Shown one piece after another: positions 24,012 to 31,987 of a stretch of 42,497 bases of DNA; positions within the stretch are counted from its first letter, which is position 1, and the number at the start of each line of letters is the position of its first letter. Source of the stretch: Desulfurococcales archaeon. Lineage in GTDB: Archaea > Thermoproteota > Thermoprotei_A > Sulfolobales > Desulfurococcaceae. The stretch is from positions 1 through 42,497 of the forward strand of contig WAPN01000029.1 of assembly GCA_015520735.1 (NCBI GenBank), given 5' to 3'. Under the pieces are notes generated by a model. The model saw only the letters and a list, made by a program, of their open reading frames with translations, ran no database searches and had not been told where the DNA came from. A program made the translations under genes and the position numbers.

Positions 24012-24566
24012 ATGGCAAAGTACTTTGAGAAAACCGACAAATGGGTCGTCACTTTCAAGTACCCACTGGAACCCCTCGAGCCTCCAAGAGAACTGAGGGG
24101 AAAGCCAGAGATAAACCCTGACCTGTGCATCGGGTGCGGTGCATGCGCAGAGGCATGCCCTCCAAACGCCATAACGAAGGAGATTGATTACCGGGAAGGA
24201 TACGCGAAGATAAAGATCTTCTATGGAAGATGCATCTACTGTGGCAGGTGCTGGGAGGTCTGCCCAGAAGGAGCTATAGTTCTCACCAATATTTTCGAGA
24301 TGGCCACGCCGTCGAAGGACGATCTGATCTACGAGGTCAACCTAGAGCTCCACACATGCTCCCGATGTGGCAGGTATACGGAGTTCACTGAGAGACAGGT
24401 TCACAGAGCATACACTCTTCTCACAGGGATACCAAGGGAGAGGAGAAAAGAGCTTCTAGACAGGATGTTCCTCTGCCGGGACTGTAGAAGACAGGTTTTC
24501 TCGCACGACGCACTACGTAATAGGAGGACTGATAAATATGGGAGGGCGTCCCAGACCCCGTTTTAG
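24012..24566 (+). CDS. hycF: NuoI/HycF/MbhN-like 2[4Fe-4S] ferredoxin subunit
   Basis: This ~184-residue protein has two ferredoxin motifs, CIGCGACAEACP (about 41-52) and CIYCGRCWEVCP (about 76-87). A C-terminal CSRC/CRDC quartet (about 118-160) can bind a metal, as in HycF/MbhN. It relays electrons between the CooF-like protein or ferredoxin and the small subunit. ATG 24012 is chosen over GTG 24006 because GGTGAG sits six bases before it. It overlaps the next gene by 29 bases. Confidence 0.92.
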   Translation: MAKYFEKTDKWVVTFKYPLEPLEPPRELRGKPEINPDLCIGCGACAEACPPNAITKEIDYREGYAKIKIFYGRCIYCGRCWEVCPEGAIVLTNIFEMATPSKDDLIYEVNLELHTCSRCGRYTEFTERQVHRAYTLLTGIPRERRKELLDRMFLCRDCRRQVFSHDALRNRRTDKYGRASQTPF

Positions 24567-25263
24567 GAGCGTATGGGTATTCCACGTAGATGCCAGCGCC
24601 TGCAATGGATGTGATATAGAGGTGCTCGACGTCCTGACGCCATTCTATGACGTCGAGAGGTTCGGTGTAAAGCTTGTGCCAACGCCGAGGCAAGCAGATG
24701 CACTACTTGTCAGCGGCTCGGTGAACAGGCAGGCCGTGATAGGTCTTAAGAGAGTATACGAGGCGATGCCGCCCAAACCAAGAATAGTGGCCGCTGTGGG
24801 GGCATGTGCTATCGCTGGGGGGATCTTCTACGACAGCCTAGCAGTGTACGGCGGTGTAGACAAGATAATCCCCGTACACATATACATACCCGGTTGCCCG
24901 CCTAGACCCGAAGCAATACTGTTCGGCCTCGGCCAGCTGCTGGGCCTCGTAAATAAGAAGATCGAGCCGAGAATACTGTATCCGGGAAGACGCGTCCTAG
25001 ACCGCAAGTATGGCGTGCTCTTCAATGAGAGGCTCTATAAGGATCTGAGATATTATCTTACAAGGTATGTGGGCTATTATGATCGCGACTATATACTAGA
25101 TGATCTCCTTGAAATAATAAACAGTTCAAGGACGGTTGAGGAGCTTAGGGAGAAGATCATGGATAAGGCTTCGAGGCTTAAAGACCCGCGGCTAAGAGAA
25201 GTCTATAGCATAGCCGGCGGATACATAGTTGAGAAAATCAGGGAGGAGACAGGGGCTGTATAG
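24538..25263 (+). CDS. hycG: Group 4 [NiFe]-hydrogenase small subunit (NuoB/HycG/MbhJ)
   Basis: This 241-residue protein has the four Cys of the proximal [4Fe-4S] cluster: ACNGCDIE (C22, C25), VGACA (C90) and IPGCPPRPEA (C120). It passes electrons to the NiFe centre in the NuoD-type partner. The C-terminal ~90 residues (from about 150) extend beyond the minimal NuoB fold, are helical and charged, and are of unknown role. The gene is the last recognisable subunit of the operon. Confidence 0.93.
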   Translation: MGGRPRPRFRSVWVFHVDASACNGCDIEVLDVLTPFYDVERFGVKLVPTPRQADALLVSGSVNRQAVIGLKRVYEAMPPKPRIVAAVGACAIAGGIFYDSLAVYGGVDKIIPVHIYIPGCPPRPEAILFGLGQLLGLVNKKIEPRILYPGRRVLDRKYGVLFNERLYKDLRYYLTRYVGYYDRDYILDDLLEIINSSRTVEELREKIMDKASRLKDPRLREVYSIAGGYIVEKIREETGAV

Positions 25264-25570
25264 GGTAAGCATAGAGTACAGGTATAAGAGACACAAGCTA
25301 TCAGCCGAGACCAGGCATTACGAGGTACTATTCGGTGTCATTGAAACTATCGGAGAATATGACGACAAGACAATCTATGATGCAATCAATAAATGTATAA
25401 ACGAGAAATATAGGAAGAATCTTCTAGACAGCATAAGGCTTGGGAAGAATGTCAGGATATACATTAGCGGCGAGGATCTAGGGAAGATATTGGCTGTGCT
25501 AGACCGGGAGGACTGGAAGCCTGTGCCCCGGGAATATGACTACGTTCTTGTACTGGAACATCTAGATTGA
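25229..25570 (+). CDS. Small hypothetical protein at the end of the hydrogenase operon
   Basis: This protein of up to 113 residues is unrecognised: soluble, no Cys pairs, with alternating strands and helices (IYISGEDLGKILAVLDRE near the C-terminus). It overlaps the end of the small-subunit gene, and its stop overlaps that of the convergent regulator at 25562 by nine bases. The start is uncertain. TTG 25229 opens the frame, but the best Shine-Dalgarno sequence (GGGAGGAG, 25241-25248) stands seven bases before a CTG at 25256. A role in assembly or maturation, analogous in position to HycH, is a guess from context. Confidence 0.6.
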   Translation: MRKSGRRQGLYRVSIEYRYKRHKLSAETRHYEVLFGVIETIGEYDDKTIYDAINKCINEKYRKNLLDSIRLGKNVRIYISGEDLGKILAVLDREDWKPVPREYDYVLVLEHLD

Positions 25571-26695
25571 TAGCGGGAATATGCAAAGCGGCTTTTCATT
25601 CCCTCTTATAAGATCCTCCATCGTATTCGTTATCACAGAGGAATATGCTTTAACTAGCTCGCTGTAGAGCTCCTTTATGTTATCAAACACGATCCTACCT
25701 ATATGGGTGAACGTGGTTTTTCCATGGTCGATTCCTCCCCTCTTAGTCTCGATCAGCTGTATACCAAGTATTTTCTCTATTCTCTCCAAGTCCTTGATCG
25801 TTCTCCGAATACGGGAATAGGATATCCCAACGAGCTTACTCGTCGCCCTTATACTCTTATACTCCAAAATGTAGTCGACAATATTTATGAAGGAGTCATC
25901 GATCAAGACATCGCCGATTCTAAGCATCGGCTTAGAGCTCTCGTAGATAAAGCTGATTATGGATGAAAGCGATAATTGTCCATGGCCGTGGCAGAGAAAC
26001 GCTATACAGTCCCTGAAAGAGATCATCTCTATATCGGGATTATCGCTTGGAGCAAGAACGGTGAGCGTGTCGAGAGCCCCTCTGATAAAGAAGATCTTCA
26101 CATCATAATTGAACCACTTAGTCGTGCAATGCCGTGCATCCGCCAGGTTGAGGAGAAGCCTGACCTCATCGTATACCCTGCCATCCTTGATAAGCAGGAC
26201 TGGGCGATAACCGTATATCCTCGACATCTCGATAAACAGGTCTATATCGTCCTTCTCCGTATTCTTATCGACTTTTAAGATAATTATCCTTTTAAAGCCA
26301 GGGCGTACATACATCAGTTGCTTTAGAAAGGATCTGAAGGATATTATGTCCAGCAGATTCTCACTATAGAGCATGATATAGTCAAACGAGTCGAGACGCT
26401 CAAAAATGTTCTGACCAAACTTCTCCATATCATCGACCAGCCCAACAGGCACGTCGTGAGGATAAACTTCCTTGATGAACTCGCCGCTCTCCACCATGTT
26501 GAAGGGGAGGTTAAACACGATGTTCTTACCATAGTTCTCGTACGCGTAATCAATCACCGTCTTATCAATATTGGAGTAACCAATATCTAGCTTTAAATCG
26601 CTGAAAAGCCGTGTCAGCATGCCAAGTCTCTTAAATATGAAAAGCTGATTCAACAAATCGACACCATATATACAATAAGCTTTTATGCTAAACAA
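25562..26695 (-). CDS. Putative regulator with ModE/LysR-type winged helix at the C-terminus
   Basis: This 377-residue protein has an unrecognised N-terminal alpha/beta domain (about 1-255) joined to a winged helix at ~262-345. The latter contains ATSKLVGISYSRIRRTIKDL and GIQLIETKRGG followed by TTFTHIGRIVFDNI, the pattern of ModE and LysR DNA-binding domains. Having the DNA-binding part at the C-terminus is the reverse of ModE. The gene is convergent with the hydrogenase operon, so it may sense a ligand and control that operon or the neighbouring nuclease gene. The ligand is unknown. Confidence 0.65.
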   Translation of the reverse strand: MFSIKAYCIYGVDLLNQLFIFKRLGMLTRLFSDLKLDIGYSNIDKTVIDYAYENYGKNIVFNLPFNMVESGEFIKEVYPHDVPVGLVDDMEKFGQNIFERLDSFDYIMLYSENLLDIISFRSFLKQLMYVRPGFKRIIILKVDKNTEKDDIDLFIEMSRIYGYRPVLLIKDGRVYDEVRLLLNLADARHCTTKWFNYDVKIFFIRGALDTLTVLAPSDNPDIEMISFRDCIAFLCHGHGQLSLSSIISFIYESSKPMLRIGDVLIDDSFINIVDYILEYKSIRATSKLVGISYSRIRRTIKDLERIEKILGIQLIETKRGGIDHGKTTFTHIGRIVFDNIKELYSELVKAYSSVITNTMEDLIRGNEKPLCIFPLSI

Positions 26696-26949
26696 CTAGC
26701 ACCGATTCATGCACAGACCCCATTATCTACTACTGATGATCAGCCTAAAATAGATTAATCAACCCGACGGGAACAGCCAATCTGATCCAATACAGAGCCC
26801 AGCCACACCGCCCTGAGCCGGATACGCGCTACAAGGATAGTGGATAACCCGTTACTGGCTCGGATGTTAATGGTCTGAGCCGTTGCAGGGCTACATGATG
26901 CACAACAAATATTATCAAGACACGCCAGTGTTTTATCGGGTAACAAGTA

Positions 26950-28341
26950 ATGTGTTCCAGCACCCGGATATTGCTCGACAACCTGTATGATTTCCTAGCA
27001 AGCCATTATCTAAACACGTCAATGCTTAGCATCCCGCACGAGTACATGAGGCTTATTGGCCGCGACCCCTTCGAGATAGGCGCGGTAGCGTTTCTCTCGG
27101 CACTATATGATTTCCAGATGCGGATTAGCCTGATAAGATCAAGGTTTCTGGAGATCATATATTATCTCAGCGAGAAAGGGATCGGGATATTTGATCTCCT
27201 CGACGATAAATACTTCAAGGATATGCTCGGCAAACTGCTAGAAAAGACATCGTTCTTCCACAGGTTTGATCGTAGTGCAGGCCTCTTCAAGATCCTTTTG
27301 AGAGTATACTATGAAACAGACTGGGGATCCCTCATATCCAGTATGGAGGGAGACATAGATGTTGGGATAGCCGAGTACATCTACTATAGATCAGTCTTTT
27401 CGGCGCCGTCCAAGGAACTAGCCGGGCTATTAAACAGGTTTCTTTCAAGAAAAAGGAGTTCTCCGCATAAGAGGATCAACTTATTCATTAGATGGATGGC
27501 TAGGGACGAGTACCCCGATCTCGGGCTATGGTCCAGCATCATTGATAAGAAATGCCTCCTAGTCCCCCTAGGTACAGAGATAGCGAGAACAGCCGCTAGG
27601 GTCTTCCTGGGAAGAACCAGGGAGTTGCCGAGGAGCAGGAGGAGCGTCTATCTCGTCACAAACATTCTCAGCGGCATCAACCCTGAGGATCCCATAAAAT
27701 ATGATTTTGTCCTATCCAGGCCCATGATCCTCGGCCTATGTAATAAGGATATGGAGTATTCATACTGTTGGGTATGTCCACTAAAGAATATATGTAAGGC
27801 CGCATCGAGGATCGATCCTGAGCACCAGAGACGCGTGTTCGAGGAAAAGCTCAGAATAATGGATGAGGAGAAAAGGTATGATCGCATCCATAACATCGTC
27901 TTGAATAAGGGGGTCAAGTACATCTCCGAGAAATATGTTGATCGTCTCGGCCTCATCTGCTCCTCGGATAGAAGCGTCGATCACGGGTTAAGACCCGATT
28001 TCTTCTGCAACCATAGCTCCCCCATAACCCTGGTCGCGGAGGCTAAGACAAGCACAAGGGCTAAGGAGGCGCCAGTACAGCTGAAGACGTATATTGATGA
28101 ACTGAAGGTAAGGGAAACTACTGATAAAAAGTATTTTGCCTTCCTAATATTCGGAAAACATGATCCCGTAGAGCTTAACCATATCATCGAGTCACTATAT
28201 CTAACCAATACCACGCACACGGCAGATCATATTGAAATTATAATCGTAGAAAAAGAACCGCCCATAACTATCAACATAAAAACGAAGTTAACACATGGTT
28301 CTAACCAAGATGCCGTAGAGCAAATCCGCAGGTTAGCCTAG
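26950..28341 (+). CDS. DUF2400 HhH-type protein fused to a RecB-like PD-(D/E)XK nuclease
   Basis: This 463-residue protein has two modules. Residues ~40-285 match DUF2400 (TIGR02757), a helix-hairpin-helix DNA-glycosylase-like family: FLSRKRSSPHKRINLFIRWMAR, then LVPLGTEIARTAARVFLG, then INPEDPIKYDF. They end in C264, C273, C276 and C282, spaced like the Fe-S loop of endonuclease III (x8, x2, x5 here). Residues ~325-402 carry a nuclease core: D350 (RPDF), E364 and K366 (VAEAK), then Q377 and Y381 (QLKTY), the QxxxY motif of RecB/Cas4-type nucleases. The Asp that catalyses base excision in EndoIII-type enzymes is replaced by Gly208 in PLGTE. Base recognition coupled to strand cleavage, in repair or defence, is inferred. 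Confidence 0.72.
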   Translation: MCSSTRILLDNLYDFLASHYLNTSMLSIPHEYMRLIGRDPFEIGAVAFLSALYDFQMRISLIRSRFLEIIYYLSEKGIGIFDLLDDKYFKDMLGKLLEKTSFFHRFDRSAGLFKILLRVYYETDWGSLISSMEGDIDVGIAEYIYYRSVFSAPSKELAGLLNRFLSRKRSSPHKRINLFIRWMARDEYPDLGLWSSIIDKKCLLVPLGTEIARTAARVFLGRTRELPRSRRSVYLVTNILSGINPEDPIKYDFVLSRPMILGLCNKDMEYSYCWVCPLKNICKAASRIDPEHQRRVFEEKLRIMDEEKRYDRIHNIVLNKGVKYISEKYVDRLGLICSSDRSVDHGLRPDFFCNHSSPITLVAEAKTSTRAKEAPVQLKTYIDELKVRETTDKKYFAFLIFGKHDPVELNHIIESLYLTNTTHTADHIEIIIVEKEPPITINIKTKLTHGSNQDAVEQIRRLA

Positions 28342-28511
28342 CGGAGGAAAACAGCGATCTCCTATAAACACTTGCTGGTCGCGCTATATCCCATTGTATT
28401 CGCCCGAAAGAAGCCTGGATTTCTAAACACGATGAAAGAACAAGGTATTTCACGGAGTAAGAAAAATGAGTAATTATTGTTCCGCAATAGCTAATTAAAA
28501 CGATAAGTAGG

Positions 28512-28521
28512 TTTAAATATC
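28512..28521 (+). promoter_or_regulatory. TATA box of vapBC
   Basis: GTTTAAATAT lies about 35 nt before the TTG start of vapB at 28555, spacing typical of a near-leaderless crenarchaeal promoter. Confidence 0.45.
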
Positions 28522-28554
28522 CGTATACAATATCCATGGAATCGGTGTAAACGG

Positions 28555-28785
28555 TTGAGTGCGGTCCTAAGTATACGCATACCCCGCAGGCTCAAAGAGG
28601 AAATGGATAGGCTAAAGGGGGAAATAGATTGGAAAAAAGAAATAATAGATTTCATAGAGCAGCGGATCAAGTACTATAAGAAGCGCCTTGTCCTGGAGCA
28701 AATCCAGGGAGAACTCGAAAAACACCCTGAACTGCCCAGGGGTTCCGGCGCTAGGAGTGTGAGGGAAGACCGTGATCGTGATTGA
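28555..28785 (+). CDS. vapB: VapB-type antitoxin
   Basis: This 76-residue protein has an N-terminal ribbon-helix-helix pattern (AVLSIRIPRRLKEEMDRLKG) that would bind its own promoter, followed by a long basic and acidic helix that would wrap the toxin. It starts with TTG at 28555 and overlaps the PIN-toxin gene by 14 bases, the usual arrangement of vapBC pairs. It neutralises the RNase at 28772. Confidence 0.82.
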   Translation: MSAVLSIRIPRRLKEEMDRLKGEIDWKKEIIDFIEQRIKYYKKRLVLEQIQGELEKHPELPRGSGARSVREDRDRD

Positions 28786-29185
28786 TGCCTCGTCTGTTGC
28801 TAAATATGTTCTTAAAGAAGAAAACTGGCGTGAAATAAGAGGATTCCTCTTGTACAGCGAGGTGTTCAGCCTAGATTTGATGCTCAAAGAAGTATTAAAC
28901 GCTGTGTGGAAGCACTGCTCCTTATTTGGGTCTATACCCGTCGAAATAGCTTATGCAAAGAAGAGCATCCTGTTCAAACTAGCCGATCAAGAAATTATAA
29001 GGATCGAGCCCCAATACAAGTATTTAGATAACGCATTCGAGTTCGCTCTGAAAAATAAGGCAACAATATATGATTCCCTCTACATAGTTCAAGCCCTTGA
29101 AAAACGAGCAGAACTACTGACAAGCGATAAGAAACAGGCAGAAATAGCGGAAAAACATGGTGTAAGTACAATCTTTATACCATAG
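28772..29185 (+). CDS. vapC: VapC PIN-domain ribonuclease toxin
   Basis: This 137-residue PIN domain has the four acidic residues of the active site: D5 (VIDASSVAKY), E40 (LMLKEVLNAVW), D101 (TIYDSLYIVQAL) and D119 (LLTSDKKQAEIA). VapC proteins cleave RNA, often tRNA. It appears intact and is paired with the overlapping VapB. A second, broken PIN gene remnant lies at 31531-31747, so the area has held more than one such toxin. Confidence 0.9.
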   Translation: MIVIDASSVAKYVLKEENWREIRGFLLYSEVFSLDLMLKEVLNAVWKHCSLFGSIPVEIAYAKKSILFKLADQEIIRIEPQYKYLDNAFEFALKNKATIYDSLYIVQALEKRAELLTSDKKQAEIAEKHGVSTIFIP

Positions 29186-29696
29186 AATACTTTGCTTATT
29201 TCCAATCCGTCGATCCCAATTATTCGGTCACATATATGATTTCTTCGGGGCTCTCTACTGTGTGATCACGGGCATACCCTGTTTAGGCCCAGCTATGACT
29301 GCTTCTTCACAATATGTGTTATAATGCACGGTTAAGATCTAGATCCTTTTTGAAGCCTTAGCATACTTATCCCTGTTAAGCCCGGATTGTTTTGATTAGA
29401 ACTAAAACAGGACATGTTGTTTTCGGAGAAGCTAATCCTTGGATTTTATAATGAAAAACAATATAAATATTTGATAATTACACGGTTTTTGATCCCTTTA
29501 TGCGATAGTAGCATATATTGATATGCTTTTTCGAGTACTACTTATGAGAGTAGAAATTAAATATGGGAAATATTATACGAGATAGAGATGTCGTAAAGTT
29601 CATTGGATGAAAGATTAGGTTGATAATGTCGAGGCAGTATCTTAAGAAATATGATGAGAATCTACATATGTATTAGATTGGTGGTGAAGGAGTAGT
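29186..29696. other. Gene-free AT-rich region before the ABC exporter
   Basis: I see no gene. 29440-29500 is very AT-rich, with several TATA-like runs. AAGGAG at 29686-29691 is the Shine-Dalgarno sequence of the following ABC gene, and the promoter must lie between about 29540 and 29660. No repeat or hairpin stands out. Confidence 0.4.
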
Positions 29697-30623
29697 ATGA
29701 CCGTGGTCGAAGCTATTGGACTGTATAAGAGCTTCGGACCTGTTGAGGCTGTCCGTGGTGTTTCTTTTAGTGTACCTCGCGGCGAGATTTTTGGTCTTTT
29801 GGGTCCTAATGGGGCGGGTAAGACTACGACTATAAGGATGATCACTGGTTTATTAAGGCCCGATAGAGGACGAGCGTTTATAATGGGTATTGATGTGCAT
29901 AGAGACCCTGTAAGGGCTCGGAGCCATATAGGCGTTGTTCCAGAGGTTTCGAATCCATATGTGGATCTGAGTGTCTGGGACAATCTTCTACTTATAGGCA
30001 AGCTCTATTGCATCCCTAAAGAAACCATTATTGAGAGGGGAAAATTCCTCCTAGAGGAGCTCGGTCTATATGATAGAAGAAGCTCCAAGGCAAAAACACT
30101 ATCTAAGGGGATGAGGAGGAGGCTCTTACTGGCTATGGCTCTAATCAGTGATCCGGAAATATTGTTTCTCGACGAGCCAACATCAGGACTAGATGTTTTT
30201 AGTGCTCGGAGAATCAGGTCGATGATTACGGAGCTTCGCAGGAATGGTAAGACTATAGTGTTAACTACCCACAATATTGATGAAGCTGGCATGCTTTGTG
30301 ATCGTGTGGCGATCATTAATAAAGGAAAAATCATAGCTGAGGGCACGCCTGATGATCTAAGGATAAGATATGGGAAATATATAGAGATAAAGGTTTCATT
30401 TGATAATAGTATTGATTCTAGCGTTCTCAACGAGTTCAGAGATCATTACAATGTAACATGTGATGAGAGATGGGTAACCATAATATGTGAGAAGAACGAA
30501 TTAGATGAAGTATTAGATAAGATCATGAATATTAAACACAGGTTAGGTCTAAGAATAAAGGATCTACATATTGAATCCCAGTCATTCGAGGACATATTCG
30601 TCAGAATAGTTAGGGGTGAGTAA
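29697..30623 (+). CDS. ABC-2 exporter ATPase subunit (DrrA/CcmA-like)
   Basis: This 308-residue ATPase has Walker A GPNGAGKTT (36-44), the signature LSKGM (135-139), Walker B LFLDEP (156-161) followed by TSGLD, and the switch His in TTHN (192). A C-terminal ~80-residue domain like that of the DrrA/NatA group follows. It powers the permease encoded next, which starts within or just after its stop. Substrates of such pairs range from drugs and lipids to peptides; the sequence does not tell which. Confidence 0.93.
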   Translation: MTVVEAIGLYKSFGPVEAVRGVSFSVPRGEIFGLLGPNGAGKTTTIRMITGLLRPDRGRAFIMGIDVHRDPVRARSHIGVVPEVSNPYVDLSVWDNLLLIGKLYCIPKETIIERGKFLLEELGLYDRRSSKAKTLSKGMRRRLLLAMALISDPEILFLDEPTSGLDVFSARRIRSMITELRRNGKTIVLTTHNIDEAGMLCDRVAIINKGKIIAEGTPDDLRIRYGKYIEIKVSFDNSIDSSVLNEFRDHYNVTCDERWVTIICEKNELDEVLDKIMNIKHRLGLRIKDLHIESQSFEDIFVRIVRGE

Positions 30624-30624
30624 T

Positions 30625-31374
30625 ATGGTCGCAGGTATAAGTGATTATTTGAAGAAGATATGGGCCTTGAGCATTAAGGATATGAGGCTTTATTATTTCA
30701 AGGGACCAACGATCGTAATGGGTATCATTATGCCTATGTTTTTATGGCTTGCATTTATGATCGGTTCGTCTCCAAGTATGGGTAGTGCGGTTGCCATGTT
30801 ATTATCCATATCCTCCTTTTTTGCAGCCTCTTCCATCACACCTGTGATACTCCCGTGGGAAACTAGGCAAAAGACACTTGAAATGATACTAGCAAGACCA
30901 ATAACTATTGAACTAATATTATTAGGAACCTGCCTCGCATCAATGCTCTACGGCGTCTTTGTATCGTTAGTTATAATTGTTATAGGGATATTTCTTGGTG
31001 TATGCCCGGCAAACATACCTGTTCTTATCGTGTCCATACTATTATCATCAATATGCTATTCGTTTATGGGTCTTCTTTTCTCTGCTATACCCTCCGATGT
31101 ACCGGCAGACGCTGTTCTATTATCAAGCGTTATCAGGATGCCACTTATATTCATAAGCGGAGTATTTGTTCCAATAAATAGACTACCAGCGTTTATTAGA
31201 CCCTTATCGTATATATCGCCGCTAACATATTATGCCGATGTAATTAACAAATTATACATTGGAAATTCAGCGTTTAACATGGGGATAGACTTCTCAGTCT
31301 TACTATTATTGACAATAATTCTAGGAATATTCACTATCGAAACGAACAGGCGTACTATCATCAAGAGACTATAA
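30625..31374 (+). CDS. ABC-2 type permease
   Basis: This ~249-residue membrane protein has six helices and the ABC-2 fold. The late motif LPAFIRPLSYISPLTYYADVINKLYIG is typical of this permease family. ATG 30625 is chosen because GGGGTG (about 30613-30618) provides a Shine-Dalgarno sequence; GTG 30616 is the alternative. It forms a two-gene exporter with the ATPase upstream. Confidence 0.88.
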   Translation: MVAGISDYLKKIWALSIKDMRLYYFKGPTIVMGIIMPMFLWLAFMIGSSPSMGSAVAMLLSISSFFAASSITPVILPWETRQKTLEMILARPITIELILLGTCLASMLYGVFVSLVIIVIGIFLGVCPANIPVLIVSILLSSICYSFMGLLFSAIPSDVPADAVLLSSVIRMPLIFISGVFVPINRLPAFIRPLSYISPLTYYADVINKLYIGNSAFNMGIDFSVLLLLTIILGIFTIETNRRTIIKRL

Positions 31375-31530
31375 TATTTTAGATCCAATAATGGCAAGCA
31401 ACAATAGGGCCCGCCCTCGATTAAAAATAATAAATCAATAGCATATCGAATTATCCATTGCCCTAAGCTAGGGACTCCTCCAGGCTATGTATCTAAAGTA
31501 ATAAATACAGTGTTCAGGGTATTCAATGTG

Positions 31531-31550
31531 ATTCTATACTATTCTATACT
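31531..31550. repeat. 10-bp tandem duplication in the PIN remnant
   Basis: ATTCTATACT occurs twice in a row. The length is not a multiple of three, so the duplication changes the frame of the gene relic that contains it. Confidence 0.8.
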
Positions 31551-31747
31551 ATAGAGAAGATATCATCAAGGTATCATACGAGCTACATAGCCTTATCAGC
31601 GATTACATCGACTGCGTCATCGTGGCGACAGCAATATCTCAACAAGAGCCACTAGTAACAGAGGATAAGATAATTATTGGAGTGGAGAATATAGTAAAGA
31701 AACGCTACGATATCAATGTATTTACTTATTATGACTTAGTATATTAG
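31531..31747 (+). pseudogene. Remnant of a PIN-domain (VapC-like) gene
   Basis: From about 31532 to the TAG at 31747 one frame reads YREDIIKVSYELHSLISDYI, then DCVIVATAISQQEPLVTEDK and IIIGVENIVKK. These are the third and fourth conserved blocks of a PIN domain (acidic residues in DYIDCVIVATA and VTEDK). The N-terminal blocks are missing. A 10-bp tandem duplication (ATTCTATACT twice, 31531-31550) puts the preceding GTG at 31529 out of frame. Removing one copy would join GTG ATT CTA TAC TAT to the PIN frame. Confidence 0.65.
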
Positions 31748-31987
31748 ATTAGCCGCATCCTTTTGGAAAGTTTATAATGAAAGATTCGAAGAAGCAAGCT
31801 TTGATCCAACTATAATAGATGAGCAATATAGTGGCCGTAAATGCTCGAGAGAAAAACATATATTATGTAGGATATTGTGATTTAGCATAATTATATAGAG
31901 TTCTTTTTAGTCCTTTTTCCTCAATAATTGTATTGAGGAGCCCTTGTTTTATTGGGAAGGGAGAACACTGTTCCTCTCGTAGTCTTT
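31748..31987. other. Stretch between the PIN relic and the cas operon end
   Basis: No gene is supported. One open frame at about 31760-31881 (reading SFWKVYNERFEEASFDPTII) has no start and may be another gene scrap. On the - strand this region receives the 3' end of the cas interference operon. AT-rich runs at 31895-31930 could terminate it. Confidence 0.3.

Noticed and set aside
26950-31747. Integrated virus or transposon between the hydrogenase and cas operons
   Set aside because: No integrase, transposase, terminal repeats or tRNA target site was found; the genes are ordinary accessory cargo.
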